From Micavibrio sp. UBA5572 (GTDB lineage Bacteria; Pseudomonadota; Alphaproteobacteria; Micavibrionales; Micavibrionaceae): 64,000 nt of DNA. Both the position numbers and the translations under genes were made by a program. The DNA is taken from positions 11,353-75,352 of the forward strand of contig DIMG01000019.1 in the NCBI GenBank assembly GCA_002425415.1, written 5' to 3'. The notes beneath the pieces were generated by a model. It was given only the letters and a program-made list of their open reading frames with translations. It ran no database searches and was not told the DNA's origin. Shown here one piece after another: positions 32,947 through 40,700 of the stretch (position 1 is the first letter of the stretch; each line of letters begins with the position of its first letter).

Positions 32947-33334
32947 TCTCTTTCATATCTTGATCCGGTTTGATACCCGTTGCAGCATCTAGCAACGCAT
33001 CAAACGGATTGGGTTGGTTATTGGCTTTATAAACGTAGGACATGACTTCGGCAACCGCAAGAAATGCTTCTGATGGAATAGGACTTTCCAATTCGATTTT
33101 GGCTAACATCTCGGCCAAAGCAGAATCTTCCCGAACCCGAACTCCATTGGCAAAAGCCAGCTGCAGGATTTGCTCGGCAATTTTTCCCCGTCCGGCGGCT
33201 GCGATACGAGGTGTCGCGTCTTCCCCATCTCCCATCGTCAGAGCAACGGCGGTCGGATTTTTCGGTTTTCCCTTTATATTAGAGGGGGTTACGCCGTTTT
33301 CATATAAATCTGTGCAGGGAGGTTCTTTTGGCAT
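32927..33334 (-). CDS. Free-standing FlhB C-terminal-domain protein (FlhX-like)
   Basis: A 135-aa protein without membrane segments. It aligns with the cytoplasmic export-switch domain of FlhB: KNPTAVALTM (FlhB has N-P-T-H-x-A-V-A-L), GRGKIAEQILQLAFANGVRVREDSALAEML, and IPSEAFLAVAEVMSYVYK. The His of the self-cleaving NPTH motif is replaced by Ala with a deletion of the following residue, so normal autocleavage is uncertain. Such FlhX proteins can partly substitute for the FlhB C-domain in other bacteria. It is the first gene of the fliO-fliP unit and divergent from flgB. Full-length flhB is not in the window. Confidence 0.8.
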   Translation of the reverse strand: MPKEPPCTDLYENGVTPSNIKGKPKNPTAVALTMGDGEDATPRIAAAGRGKIAEQILQLAFANGVRVREDSALAEMLAKIELESPIPSEAFLAVAEVMSYVYKANNQPNPFDALLDAATGIKPDQDMKENDRGHN

Positions 33335-33344
33335 GGTTTTAGCA
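33329..33344 (+). promoter_or_regulatory. Sigma-54 promoter of flgB-flgC-fliE
   Basis: TGGCATGGTTTTAGCA matches TGGCACG-N4-TTGCW at 14 of 16 consensus-relevant positions, with the correct 10-bp GG-GC gap. The expected start is near 33356, 42 bp before flgB. It overlaps the first codons of the divergent FlhX-like gene. Confidence 0.75.
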
Positions 33345-33397
33345 AATCATCCTATAGGGTAAATCGATCCATAACAGTAAACATAAGGGTAAGGATC

Positions 33398-33811
33398 ATG
33401 ACAATTGAAAATATAGGTCTATTTCAGGGCATGAACGCAAAAATGAAGTATTTGAATGAGCGTCAAGCTGTTATTTCCCAGAATGTCGCGAATGCGGACA
33501 CTCCGGGCTATGTTTCCCAAGATCTCAACAAGGTTGATTTTTCAAGAATGGTGGGAAATCTCAGCACCAGAAAAATGCATGTCTCCATGGATATTAGCAA
33601 CGCAGGCCATCAACTTCCTGAAAATATGGCTGCAAATGCCAAGGAAATCAAAAACAAAAAACCGTTCGAAGTCTCTCCTGATGGCAACGCAGTCATTTTG
33701 GAAGAACAAATGATTCGCTCCAGTGAAACTCAAATGGATTATAACCTGATGATTAACCTGTACCGGAATAACGTCGACATGGTTCGCACCGCACTGGGCA
33801 GCAAAAAATAG
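33398..33811 (+). CDS. flgB: Flagellar proximal rod protein FlgB
   Basis: A 137-aa rod protein with the family signature near the N-terminus (MKYLNERQAVISQNVANADTPGYVSQDL) and the C-terminal helix (SSETQMDYNLMINLYRNNVDMVRTALG). First gene of flgB-flgC-fliE, preceded by a sigma-54 promoter and AAGG just upstream of the ATG. Confidence 0.95.
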   Translation: MTIENIGLFQGMNAKMKYLNERQAVISQNVANADTPGYVSQDLNKVDFSRMVGNLSTRKMHVSMDISNAGHQLPENMAANAKEIKNKKPFEVSPDGNAVILEEQMIRSSETQMDYNLMINLYRNNVDMVRTALGSKK

Positions 33812-33838
33812 AAGATAAACAGGATAGGGGAATAAAAA

Positions 33839-34252
33839 ATGGCAGATTTACTTTCGACAATGAAAATTTCCGGTGCAGGCATGAGAGCGCAAAGTGAACG
33901 CGTTCGCGTCATCGCGCAAAACATGGCCAATGCCGACACAGCACCGACCAAGCCGGGGGAGCTTCCCTACACACGCAAAACCATTTCATTCAAAAATCAC
34001 ATGGATCGTGATATTGGCGCGGAAATGGTATCTGTCGATAAAATTTCTCAGGATAAATCTTCGGATTACGTCAAAAAATATATGCCAGGCCACCCCGCAG
34101 CAGATGCAGACGGTTACGTGATGATGCCGAATGTTGTCTCTTTGATCGAGGTGATGGATATGCGTGAAGCCTCGAAATCTTATGAAGCCAATATGGGGAT
34201 GTACACCCAAACCCGTGATATGGCATCCAAGACAATCGATATTTTACGTTAA
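33839..34252 (+). CDS. flgC: Flagellar proximal rod protein FlgC
   Basis: A 137-aa protein with the FlgC pattern: SGAGMRAQSERVRVIAQNMANADT at the start, a central GHPAADADGYVMMPNVVSLIEVMDMREASKSYEAN, and C-terminal KTIDILR. 27 bp after flgB. Confidence 0.96.
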   Translation: MADLLSTMKISGAGMRAQSERVRVIAQNMANADTAPTKPGELPYTRKTISFKNHMDRDIGAEMVSVDKISQDKSSDYVKKYMPGHPAADADGYVMMPNVVSLIEVMDMREASKSYEANMGMYTQTRDMASKTIDILR

Positions 34253-34291
34253 GAGTTTGTATGATAGAATAGAAGACAAAGGAATAAACCG

Positions 34292-34618
34292 ATGGCAGAC
34301 ATGATTTCAAATCCGGCAGCCGCCGCCAGTGCCTATGCCAATATGGCAAAAACAGCCTCTATATCGGATGGCTTGACCGAATCTGCATCATCCTCATCCA
34401 AAGCCTCTTTTGGCAATATGCTCGAAGAATCAGTGCGGGGCGCGATTGACACCTTAAAACAAGGAGAACGGGCATCCGCGGCTGGAGTAACGGGAACAAT
34501 GGATCCGCTGGCGATTACTCAGGCCGTTACAGACGCAAAACTGACTTTGGACACATTCGCTGCCGTTCGTGATGCCGCAATCGAGGCCTATAACAAAATC
34601 CAAAACTCCGCGATTTAA
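34292..34618 (+). CDS. fliE: Flagellar hook-basal body complex protein FliE
   Basis: A 108-aa protein that joins rod to MS ring and export gate. The C-terminal half carries the FliE pattern: SFGNMLEESVRGAIDTLKQGE, MDPLAITQAVTDAKLTLDTFAAVRDAAIEAYNKIQ. The N-terminus is Ala/Ser-rich. Third gene after flgB-flgC. Confidence 0.93.
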   Translation: MADMISNPAAAASAYANMAKTASISDGLTESASSSSKASFGNMLEESVRGAIDTLKQGERASAAGVTGTMDPLAITQAVTDAKLTLDTFAAVRDAAIEAYNKIQNSAI

Positions 34619-34641
34619 GCTTAAATAGTCAAATTTCCAGT

Positions 34642-34670
34642 TTGCTCAAAGACGAATTCCGCCCTACAAT
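34642..34670 (+). promoter_or_regulatory. Sigma-70-type promoter of fliQ-fliR, start point at the fliQ ATG
   Basis: TTGCTC (34642-34647), 17-bp spacer, TACAAT (34665-34670). A start 6-7 bases after the -10 would fall on 34676-34677, the first bases of the fliQ ATG. Confidence 0.5.
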
Positions 34671-34675
34671 GCGCC

Positions 34676-34942
34676 ATGGATGAAAATGAAGTCGTTGATC
34701 TGGTAAGAGCTGCCATTATGCTGAGTATCGAACTCAGCGCACCAGTTATGCTGGTTGGTCTGGTTGTTGGGACAGCTATCGCCTTGGTGCAGGCTTTGAC
34801 ACAGGTTCAAGAAGTCACTCTCGTTTTTGTCCCTAAAATTCTGGCAATTTTTCTGGCAATCTTTATTGGATTGCCCATGATGACAGTCTCTTTGGTCGAA
34901 TTTATGAATCTTCTGGCAGACAGAATCGTCGCTATTAAGTAA
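34676..34942 (+). CDS. fliQ: Flagellar export gate protein FliQ
   Basis: An 88-aa protein with two TM helices (about residues 15-38 and 51-75) and the typical VLLVGLVVG-type loop and VQALTQVQEVTLVFVPKI segment. It is part of the FliPQR pore. No Shine-Dalgarno sequence precedes the ATG, and a promoter -10 lies only five bases upstream, suggesting a leaderless mRNA. Confidence 0.95.
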   Translation: MDENEVVDLVRAAIMLSIELSAPVMLVGLVVGTAIALVQALTQVQEVTLVFVPKILAIFLAIFIGLPMMTVSLVEFMNLLADRIVAIK

Positions 34943-34968
34943 CAACAGGAAAAGGCCGCGTAAAGCTC

Positions 34969-35751
34969 ATGGCAGAAGGCGATCTCCAGACATTCTTAAC
35001 CACGGGCGTTTTCGCGTTCATGCTGACCTTTGTCAGAATGGGCACTGCGTTAATGATTATGCCGGGTTTGGGCAACTCCTATGTCCCTGGTAATGTCCGC
35101 CTTAATTTCGCTTTGGCTTTTTCATTTATATTATTCCCGTTTTTACAGGCGAAAATTCCGACACCGCTGCCCGGAACCATCATGCTTTTTACGCTTATTC
35201 TCATGGAATTTGTCGTGGGTCTGTTTATCGGAACGGTCACACGTGTTTTGCTTTCGGCACTGGATGTGGCAGGGATGATTATCTCGACCCAGTCGTCTTT
35301 GGCCAACGCCCAGATATTTAATCCTGCTTTTGCAGGGCAAGGCTCGGTGATTGGTGGATTCATTACGTTGGCGGGAACATTACTGATTTTTGTGACCGAT
35401 ATGCATCAGCTGATTATTTTGGCCATGATTCGCAGTTATGAACTCTTCCCCTTGGGGCAGGTGCCGGATACGGGCAGTATGGCAGCCTTGCTGGTCAAAG
35501 AAGTCTCATGGGCGTTCGTGATCGGAATCCAGATGACAGCCCCGTTTCTGGTTGTTGTGATGTTGCTCTATATCGGCATGGGGATCATGTCCAAATTGAT
35601 GCCTCAAGTTCAGGTCTTTATGATCGCCATTCCAATCCAGATATGGATTGCCCTTGTTCTTTTGGCGCTGGTGTCGTCAACCATGATGCTGTTCTGGTTG
35701 AATTGGTTCGCCGAAGGGATGGCTATCTTTTTGCCATCAACCATTAAGTAA
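34969..35751 (+). CDS. fliR: Flagellar export gate protein FliR
   Basis: A 260-aa polytopic membrane protein with about six hydrophobic segments and the FliR hallmarks LTFVRMGTALMIMPGLGN, PGNVRLNFALAFSF and LDVAGMIISTQSSLANAQIFNPAF. It completes the FliPQR pore. 26 bp after fliQ. In many alphaproteobacteria flhB follows directly; here the gene is followed by a terminator and rpsU on the other strand. Confidence 0.96.
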   Translation: MAEGDLQTFLTTGVFAFMLTFVRMGTALMIMPGLGNSYVPGNVRLNFALAFSFILFPFLQAKIPTPLPGTIMLFTLILMEFVVGLFIGTVTRVLLSALDVAGMIISTQSSLANAQIFNPAFAGQGSVIGGFITLAGTLLIFVTDMHQLIILAMIRSYELFPLGQVPDTGSMAALLVKEVSWAFVIGIQMTAPFLVVVMLLYIGMGIMSKLMPQVQVFMIAIPIQIWIALVLLALVSSTMMLFWLNWFAEGMAIFLPSTIK

Positions 35752-35780
35752 AATAAAAAACCGCCTATCGAAACAGGCGG
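35751..35780 (-). terminator. Terminator of rpsU (convergent with fliR)
   Basis: CCGCCT (35761-35766) pairs with AGGCGG (35775-35780). On the minus strand the hairpin is followed by a TTTTTTATTT tract, fitting rpsU. On the plus strand the T tract is poor, so termination of fliR mRNA would be weaker. Confidence 0.8.
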
Positions 35781-35810
35781 CCTTAAATTCTATAAAGAAA
35801 AAAGCAGGGT

Positions 35811-36017
35811 TTAGAAGCCTGTGCGCTCTTTACGCTTACGGTCTAACTTGCGCCAACGACGCACAGATTCCGCTTTTTCGCGTTTCTTCTTCTCGGAAGG
35901 TTTTTCGAAGTCACGACGCATTTTCATTTCACGAAAAATACCTTCGCGCTGCATCTTTTTCTTGAGGACACGAAGAGCTTGCTCAACGTTATTGTCACGA
36001 ACAGATACTGTTACCAA
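35811..36017 (-). CDS. rpsU: Small-subunit ribosomal protein bS21
   Basis: A 68-aa, highly basic protein with the S21 signature VSVRDNNVEQALRVLKKKMQREGIFREMK. The start is a TTG at 36017 (encoding the residue before VTV), supported by AAGGGGTGA 7 bases upstream and by the normal N-terminus of the family; no ATG or GTG alternative keeps it. It sits between flagellar genes without functional link and has its own terminator. Confidence 0.95.
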   Translation of the reverse strand: MVTVSVRDNNVEQALRVLKKKMQREGIFREMKMRRDFEKPSEKKKREKAESVRRWRKLDRKRKERTGF

Positions 36018-36099
36018 CTAAAATCACCCCTTTCCGGTCTAGAATAGGCGGCCTTTTTACCATGTTTCAAAGGCATTGCAAGTAAAAAACTGAAAAATT

Positions 36100-38079
36100 T
36101 CAAGCTTCAACGCCGATTGCGTCAAGGGGTTGTAAAAAATCCACCCAATTTTCTGGTTTAAACTGGAAACTCAGATCTCCAGTCAGGTTTGATTTCTCGA
36201 CTGCACCGGCGTAAAGCTGTTTCATCCGATTTTGCATCGGCGGGCTCAATGGTGTTTTGGTGCGCATAATCAAATCAAGGCGGGATGATTGTAAAAACCC
36301 GTCAATCTGGACATCCCCCATACGCGTCAGATTAAGGTCAAACAGAAAGCGCAGTCGCCGTTTTTTGGCTTCTTTTTCATGGTGTTCTTCTTGTGACATG
36401 TCTTTGTAATATAAAGGTATTTTGTAGATATTCTGTTCCCATAGGAACGGGATGTGCAGTCCGCGCCAATCCTGCGTCACTGCCGCGCCATCTGCGCGAC
36501 CTGACCGTGTCAAGTCACTGACCAGCGTATCAAGCAAAGATCGCCCTTTGGTCGTTTGCTTCAGCATATTCAGGGCTTCGGCAGGCATCCAATTTTCAAT
36601 ATCCCCACTTCCGAAGACGGACAAAAAGAATAAGGCCAACGCTCCGAATTGGGAAGGGGAAGCCGGAGACGGAAGGATTCCGGAGATATTATGGGGTTGC
36701 ACATGTCCTTCCATAAGGCCTGCATCTGGCGATTGGGACAGTAAAAACAGAATATCCTGAAGGCTTTGCCATGTAGGATTCTTAAGCGAAGAGGTCTGAA
36801 TTTGTGATTCGAGAGGCTGCAAGGAAACCAGAATCTGCGTATGGGACAAAATATCGGAAGGGGAAGCCTCAGCCGCCATATTTCCTGACAAAGCCAAGGA
36901 CGAGGGGAGGTTTTGGGCATTAAATTGCATGGCATAATTTTGCGAAAATCCTGCCCCGGGAACCGAGATCGATAGAATGGGAAGGTTTTGTGATGTTTGG
37001 CCAATCACTTGGGCAATATTAATGTGGGTATTGGGTTGGGATATCTGGTTACCCGTCTGTGGTGCAACAAAAAACAAGGTTTGTTGGTTAGATGATACGC
37101 CTTGTGATGAGGGCAATAACGACGGGATCGTAATATTATGGATTTGCGACGAAGATGAAGTTGAGGGCGAAAAAGACAACGCAGACCCGTTTTTAGGAAT
37201 CTGTAGCCCCAGAATTTGGGCATCTATCGAAGTTGTCGGGTTAAAACTTTGCGCAGATAATGCTGCACCAAAAGCTTGATTTTGACTCATTGTGTTTTTG
37301 ATATTTGAAAGATTACCAATGGATTGCAATATATTTTGAATGTTACCAATAAGGTTCAAATGCTCTGGCTTGCTGCTGTTTTGCAAAGTCAAAGGCAGAT
37401 CTATTCTGGACAGTAACGTCACCAGACTATTTCGTAGAGCTGCATTTTCCGTAGGGATATTTTGTAAAGTCTCAACCAGATTACCAAGCAAGACATCAAC
37501 AGGAACAGGTCGCGCCAATTGCAACATTTGAAGCTCTGCATCTCCGGGTGGGATGGGAATAAGACGGACAAACTGCCCTAACTGTAAATCACCTTTTGCA
37601 ATTTGATTGGCAGCATTGGCCGCAGCCGCATCTTGCGCTGAATTCTGGCGAGATTGAATAACAGCATCAAGGGTTCTATTGTCAAGACTGGCCTGTCGTT
37701 CCAAAGACGGTTGATTTTGAGAGAGAGCCTCTGTCAGGGTTGGAGGCGGAGGGGCTTGTCTTTGAGCATCCTGGCTGAGCGCAGGGCGAATAGAGGCGTG
37801 TTGGGGGGATTTTCCGGCAGGCAGATCAATGTCAATGCGGCTTCCTTTGGGAAGAGACTGCTTGTCTTTCAAGACTAACTCGACCAAACCCCGATCCGTT
37901 TCAACCAGAACCGATCCACGCTCTGTCTGCCCTTTGACCTCACCCCGTAATCGAAGCGGAGCAGGGTTATTTTGTAATTCGGATGGCGCATGGATAAGCC
38001 TGACCGCAACCGCTTGGATCGACGCACGGACTCCCGACGGGTTTAACAAAGGAGGAAGGGGAGTCGAGCCGTTGGACAT
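36100..38079 (-). CDS. Second FliK-like protein, 659 aa
   Basis: The first 100 residues include a small beta domain (PLRLRGEVKGQTERGSVLVETDRGLVELVLKD). About 100-520 is low-complexity, rich in Ser, Gln, Asn and Pro. The C-terminal 110 residues resemble the FliK hook-length domain in layout: LRFLFDLNLTRMGDVQIDGFL, where FliK has 'L-x-P-x-x-L-G-x-V-x-V', then LIMRTKTPLSPPMQNRMKQLYAG and LTGDLSFQF. This would make it a ruler or switch protein, or a FliK paralogue with another role. A TATAAT at 38108-38113 (minus strand) lies upstream. No signal peptide. Confidence 0.6.
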   Translation of the reverse strand: MSNGSTPLPPLLNPSGVRASIQAVAVRLIHAPSELQNNPAPLRLRGEVKGQTERGSVLVETDRGLVELVLKDKQSLPKGSRIDIDLPAGKSPQHASIRPALSQDAQRQAPPPPTLTEALSQNQPSLERQASLDNRTLDAVIQSRQNSAQDAAAANAANQIAKGDLQLGQFVRLIPIPPGDAELQMLQLARPVPVDVLLGNLVETLQNIPTENAALRNSLVTLLSRIDLPLTLQNSSKPEHLNLIGNIQNILQSIGNLSNIKNTMSQNQAFGAALSAQSFNPTTSIDAQILGLQIPKNGSALSFSPSTSSSSQIHNITIPSLLPSSQGVSSNQQTLFFVAPQTGNQISQPNTHINIAQVIGQTSQNLPILSISVPGAGFSQNYAMQFNAQNLPSSLALSGNMAAEASPSDILSHTQILVSLQPLESQIQTSSLKNPTWQSLQDILFLLSQSPDAGLMEGHVQPHNISGILPSPASPSQFGALALFFLSVFGSGDIENWMPAEALNMLKQTTKGRSLLDTLVSDLTRSGRADGAAVTQDWRGLHIPFLWEQNIYKIPLYYKDMSQEEHHEKEAKKRRLRFLFDLNLTRMGDVQIDGFLQSSRLDLIMRTKTPLSPPMQNRMKQLYAGAVEKSNLTGDLSFQFKPENWVDFLQPLDAIGVEA

Positions 38080-38162
38080 GATCCAAGATTATCATGAATG
38101 CTGTAAAATTATATAAAGATTTACCGTTTTATTGGTTATACGGCCAAACAAATGAACCTTTT

Positions 38163-38190
38163 TCCGTCATCTTGAACGCAAGATGACGGA
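38163..38190. repeat. Perfect 12-bp inverted repeat (CGTCAT/ATGACG type)
   Basis: TCCGTCATCTTG (38163-38174) and CAAGATGACGGA (38179-38190) pair perfectly around AACG. No T tract follows on either strand, so it is not a normal terminator. It shares its ends with the element at 2851-2918. Confidence 0.65.
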
Positions 38191-38322
38191 TAGCCCTATA
38201 AAATTACAGTAAAATTATCCCCATCTAAATTCTTCTGCTTACAGACAATAAATTGATTTTTAATGACTTAATAGGCATCATACAAGTTATAAAATTAGTT
38301 TGCAGCAGAGGAGCGAGTTGTT

Positions 38323-38529
38323 ATGAGTGTTTTTCGATCTGGCCCGGCGGGTTTGGAGGGTATTGAAGACAAGAGCGGATGTTCTCCAATCGTTGTTGTT
38401 CAACAATTGGGCGATGTTTTTCGTGTTGCCGTTTTTGTTATCGGCCCCGAGGGATTTCCCGATAGAGAAATACCACCGGGTCAAGGTATGGGGCAAGATA
38501 AGAGCCTATACAAACTAGACACTAAATAA
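38323..38529 (+). CDS. Small hypothetical protein, 68 aa
   Basis: GAGGAG 9 bases before the ATG and a perfect terminator 11 bp after the stop support a real monocistronic gene. The protein contains a beta-rich core (SPIVVVQQLGDVFRVAVFVIG) and a Pro/Gly-rich tail (PEGFPDREIPPGQGMGQD). No family recognised. It lies between the second FliK-like gene and flhG, in a pocket of AT-rich intergenic DNA. Confidence 0.55.
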   Translation: MSVFRSGPAGLEGIEDKSGCSPIVVVQQLGDVFRVAVFVIGPEGFPDREIPPGQGMGQDKSLYKLDTK

Positions 38530-38540
38530 GCTCCGTAAAA

Positions 38541-38566
38541 AACCCGACGCGCCGTCGGGTTTTTTC
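38541..38566 (+). terminator. Rho-independent terminator after the 68-aa ORF
   Basis: AACCCGACG (38541-38549) and CGTCGGGTT (38553-38561) form a perfect 9-bp stem with a 3-base loop, followed by a T run. Confidence 0.92.
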
Positions 38567-38654
38567 TTCTATAGTCATTCAAATATATTTTTCAGATGCC
38601 CCTAGAATGCTCCGCATTCTGGTCGTGACGGTCGAGAAAAACAGAGGGTTTCCC

Positions 38655-39518
38655 TTACCCTCTCGCTGCTTTGGCAAGCATTTTGGCTTCTTCCAGCATT
38701 TCTTGGTAGGCGTTTTCGGCAATTTTTTCGATATCACCTGCGGCATCACAATTCGGAGAACGCGTCAAAAGAGGAGTCTGGTGACGAATAGTCTCTTTGA
38801 CTTTTGGATCTTGTCGAATCATTCCTGCAAGCGGTGGAGACAACCTCAAGAAATTCTCGCAAGCCTTCAGAAGAGTTTTGTAGGTTTTTTCTCCTTCGGT
38901 TTTACTACTGGCCATATTGACTACGATCGAGACATTTTTCGACATGCCCGCAGCTGATCCCAATTTGATAAAAGCATACGCATCAGTCAAAGAGGTCGGT
39001 TCATCTGTCGACACCAATAAGGTGCGTGTTGCAAAAGCAGAAAACATCCGCACTGTTCGGTCAACACCCGCGCCCAAATCGATCACCACAACGTCATAAG
39101 CATCGGACAGCTCTATCAATTGGTCACGCAACATGGCAAGGCGTTGACTCGGCAGAGCGGAAAGAGAAGCCTGCCCCGAACGTCCGGCAATGATATCAAA
39201 TCCACCATCTTCATAACGCTGGACAACTTTGTCCAAGGATAAACGCCCACGGATCACATCATTGAGATCGCGTTTCGGCATCAGCCCGAGTTGAACATCC
39301 ACATTAGCCAATCCCAAATCACCATCAAACAGGAGAACTTTCTTGCCCATTCTGGTCAAGGCCTGCGTCAAGGAGATCGAAAAGAACGTCTTTCCCACAC
39401 CGCCCTTGCCAGAGGCAACCGCGATAATGTTTTTTCCTCGGGGGAAAGAGGATCCCCCCGTCAAATCTGTCGCTGTTGAGCTTTGTGCGATCTTGGTATC
39501 TGTAGCCATTATCGTCAT
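38655..39518 (-). CDS. flhG: Flagellar number regulator FlhG (FleN/MinD-like ATPase)
   Basis: A 287-aa ParA/MinD ATPase (a second ATG at 39509 is an alternative). The deviant Walker A GKGGVGKT is at residues 37-44, with LLFDGDLGLANVDVQLGL and VVIDLGAGVDRTVRMF as switch regions. The C-terminal amphipathic helix for membrane contact is plausible in YQEMLEEAKMLAKAA. FlhG limits flagellar number and acts on FlhF. The DQAxxLR FlhF-activating motif seen in other FlhG proteins is not evident at its N-terminus. It overlaps flhF by four bases. Confidence 0.92.
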   Translation of the reverse strand: MTIMATDTKIAQSSTATDLTGGSSFPRGKNIIAVASGKGGVGKTFFSISLTQALTRMGKKVLLFDGDLGLANVDVQLGLMPKRDLNDVIRGRLSLDKVVQRYEDGGFDIIAGRSGQASLSALPSQRLAMLRDQLIELSDAYDVVVIDLGAGVDRTVRMFSAFATRTLLVSTDEPTSLTDAYAFIKLGSAAGMSKNVSIVVNMASSKTEGEKTYKTLLKACENFLRLSPPLAGMIRQDPKVKETIRHQTPLLTRSPNCDAAGDIEKIAENAYQEMLEEAKMLAKAARG

Positions 39519-40591
39519 CCTGTCGTTTTGTGGCGTGAAGGTGATTGGTGGTGAAGGTTACGCGAGTCCGTCCGGTCTGCCTGACCATTCGGGAAGAAAA
39601 AAGATCCAAATTTGCGCGGTGATAATGGCTCAAGACCATCCGCTACGCTCGGCGTTGTGCTGGCATCCGCAAAGGCAAGTCCGCCTTGCTGGGCGGCAGC
39701 CAAAAGACCGCCAAGGCGACGCGCCATATCCAGACGGGTAGCCACCATGCGGCGAACACCCAATGCAGAGAAGATACGAGCCATTTCCCCTGTTTCATTG
39801 GCATCACCGGCTGCGGCAACGATCAAAATCGGCTCAATGTCGCCCGCCGCAATGAGCCGCGCAAGCGAAGTCATATCCTGTGTTGAAAATGGATTGATAC
39901 CGGATGTATCAATCAAAATCTGATCCTTGCCTTTAAGGGCGAGAAGCTTTTGTTTGAGGTCTGCCGGATTACGGGCAGTTTGCAAATCAATATCGAGCAA
40001 CTTCGTAAAAGCCTGAAGCTGTTCGATACCACCTGCCCGAATTGTATCGGTTGTAATAACGGCCACATCCAGATCTTCCAGAACAGCCCGCGCCGCTTGC
40101 TTGGCAATCGCCAAAGTTTTGCCTGCACCTGGAGGTCCGACAAACATCATGGCTTTTTTATAGGCGGACATCGGAAGGGGGGTAAAATCAAAAAGAGAAT
40201 CAAGCGCGCCGACAAAGGCAATCGATGGCTCATCCAGATTCATGACTTCGGCGCAATTGACAATTTGATCCAGAACATCTTCAGGAACGCTGTGGGACAG
40301 CATAACATCAATAATAGCCTCGGTCAGGGAGCTGTCTTGCTCTTGCTCCTCGTCATATTGTAACCAGTTATCATCATCTTCGAAGTTTCCCCCTTTGCTG
40401 AGTTCAAAGGCAATAGCCCGCGCACGTGCCGAAGCCGCAGGAAGATCGTTTTCGATGGCAGCCGTTACACGCACAGATTTACCACCATTCTCTTCACGAG
40501 TCGCGATGATAATTGCGTCTTCGCCAAGGCTTTCGCGTACCATTTGCATTGCTTCGGTCATACTTTTTGCATAAAACGACTTTAGTCGCAT
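39515..40591 (-). CDS. flhF: Flagellar biogenesis SRP-family GTPase FlhF
   Basis: A 358-aa protein. The N-terminal FlhF B-domain starts MRLKSFYAKSMTEAMQMVRESLGEDAIII. The NG GTPase domain has G1 VGPPGAGKT (151-159), then VAVITTDTIRAGGIEQLQAF, DTSGINPF (G3) and ATRLDMARRLGG (G4). It marks the pole or site of flagellar assembly. The last 25 residues (after SPRKFGSFFF) are polar and unusual, reading through NLHHQSPSRHKTTG; a small late frameshift is conceivable. A TTAA-N7-TTAAC box lies about 110 bp upstream. Confidence 0.93.
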   Translation of the reverse strand: MRLKSFYAKSMTEAMQMVRESLGEDAIIIATREENGGKSVRVTAAIENDLPAASARARAIAFELSKGGNFEDDDNWLQYDEEQEQDSSLTEAIIDVMLSHSVPEDVLDQIVNCAEVMNLDEPSIAFVGALDSLFDFTPLPMSAYKKAMMFVGPPGAGKTLAIAKQAARAVLEDLDVAVITTDTIRAGGIEQLQAFTKLLDIDLQTARNPADLKQKLLALKGKDQILIDTSGINPFSTQDMTSLARLIAAGDIEPILIVAAAGDANETGEMARIFSALGVRRMVATRLDMARRLGGLLAAAQQGGLAFADASTTPSVADGLEPLSPRKFGSFFFPNGQADRTDSRNLHHQSPSRHKTTG

Positions 40592-40700
40592 GGGGAGAAT
40601 TCCAGACTGATTCGCTTATAGTATAGTCAACTCGCGACTCTTCTACCAGTACAATATGCTCGAAAATAAACAAGGGGCAGTTTATCAGAACATGAAAAAG

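Noticed and set aside
37654..38116. Plus-strand ORFs opposite the second FliK-like gene
   Set aside because: Shadows of a low-complexity coding region without start signals or recognisable sequence.
38604..38620. AGAATGC-TCC-GCATTCT hairpin near the flhG stop
   Set aside because: No T tract on the minus strand next to it, so it could not be called as the flhG terminator.
39515..39600. Frameshift at the end of flhF
   Set aside because: The unusual tail could be natural; the clean ATGA overlap with flhG argues against a sequencing error, so the gene is kept intact.
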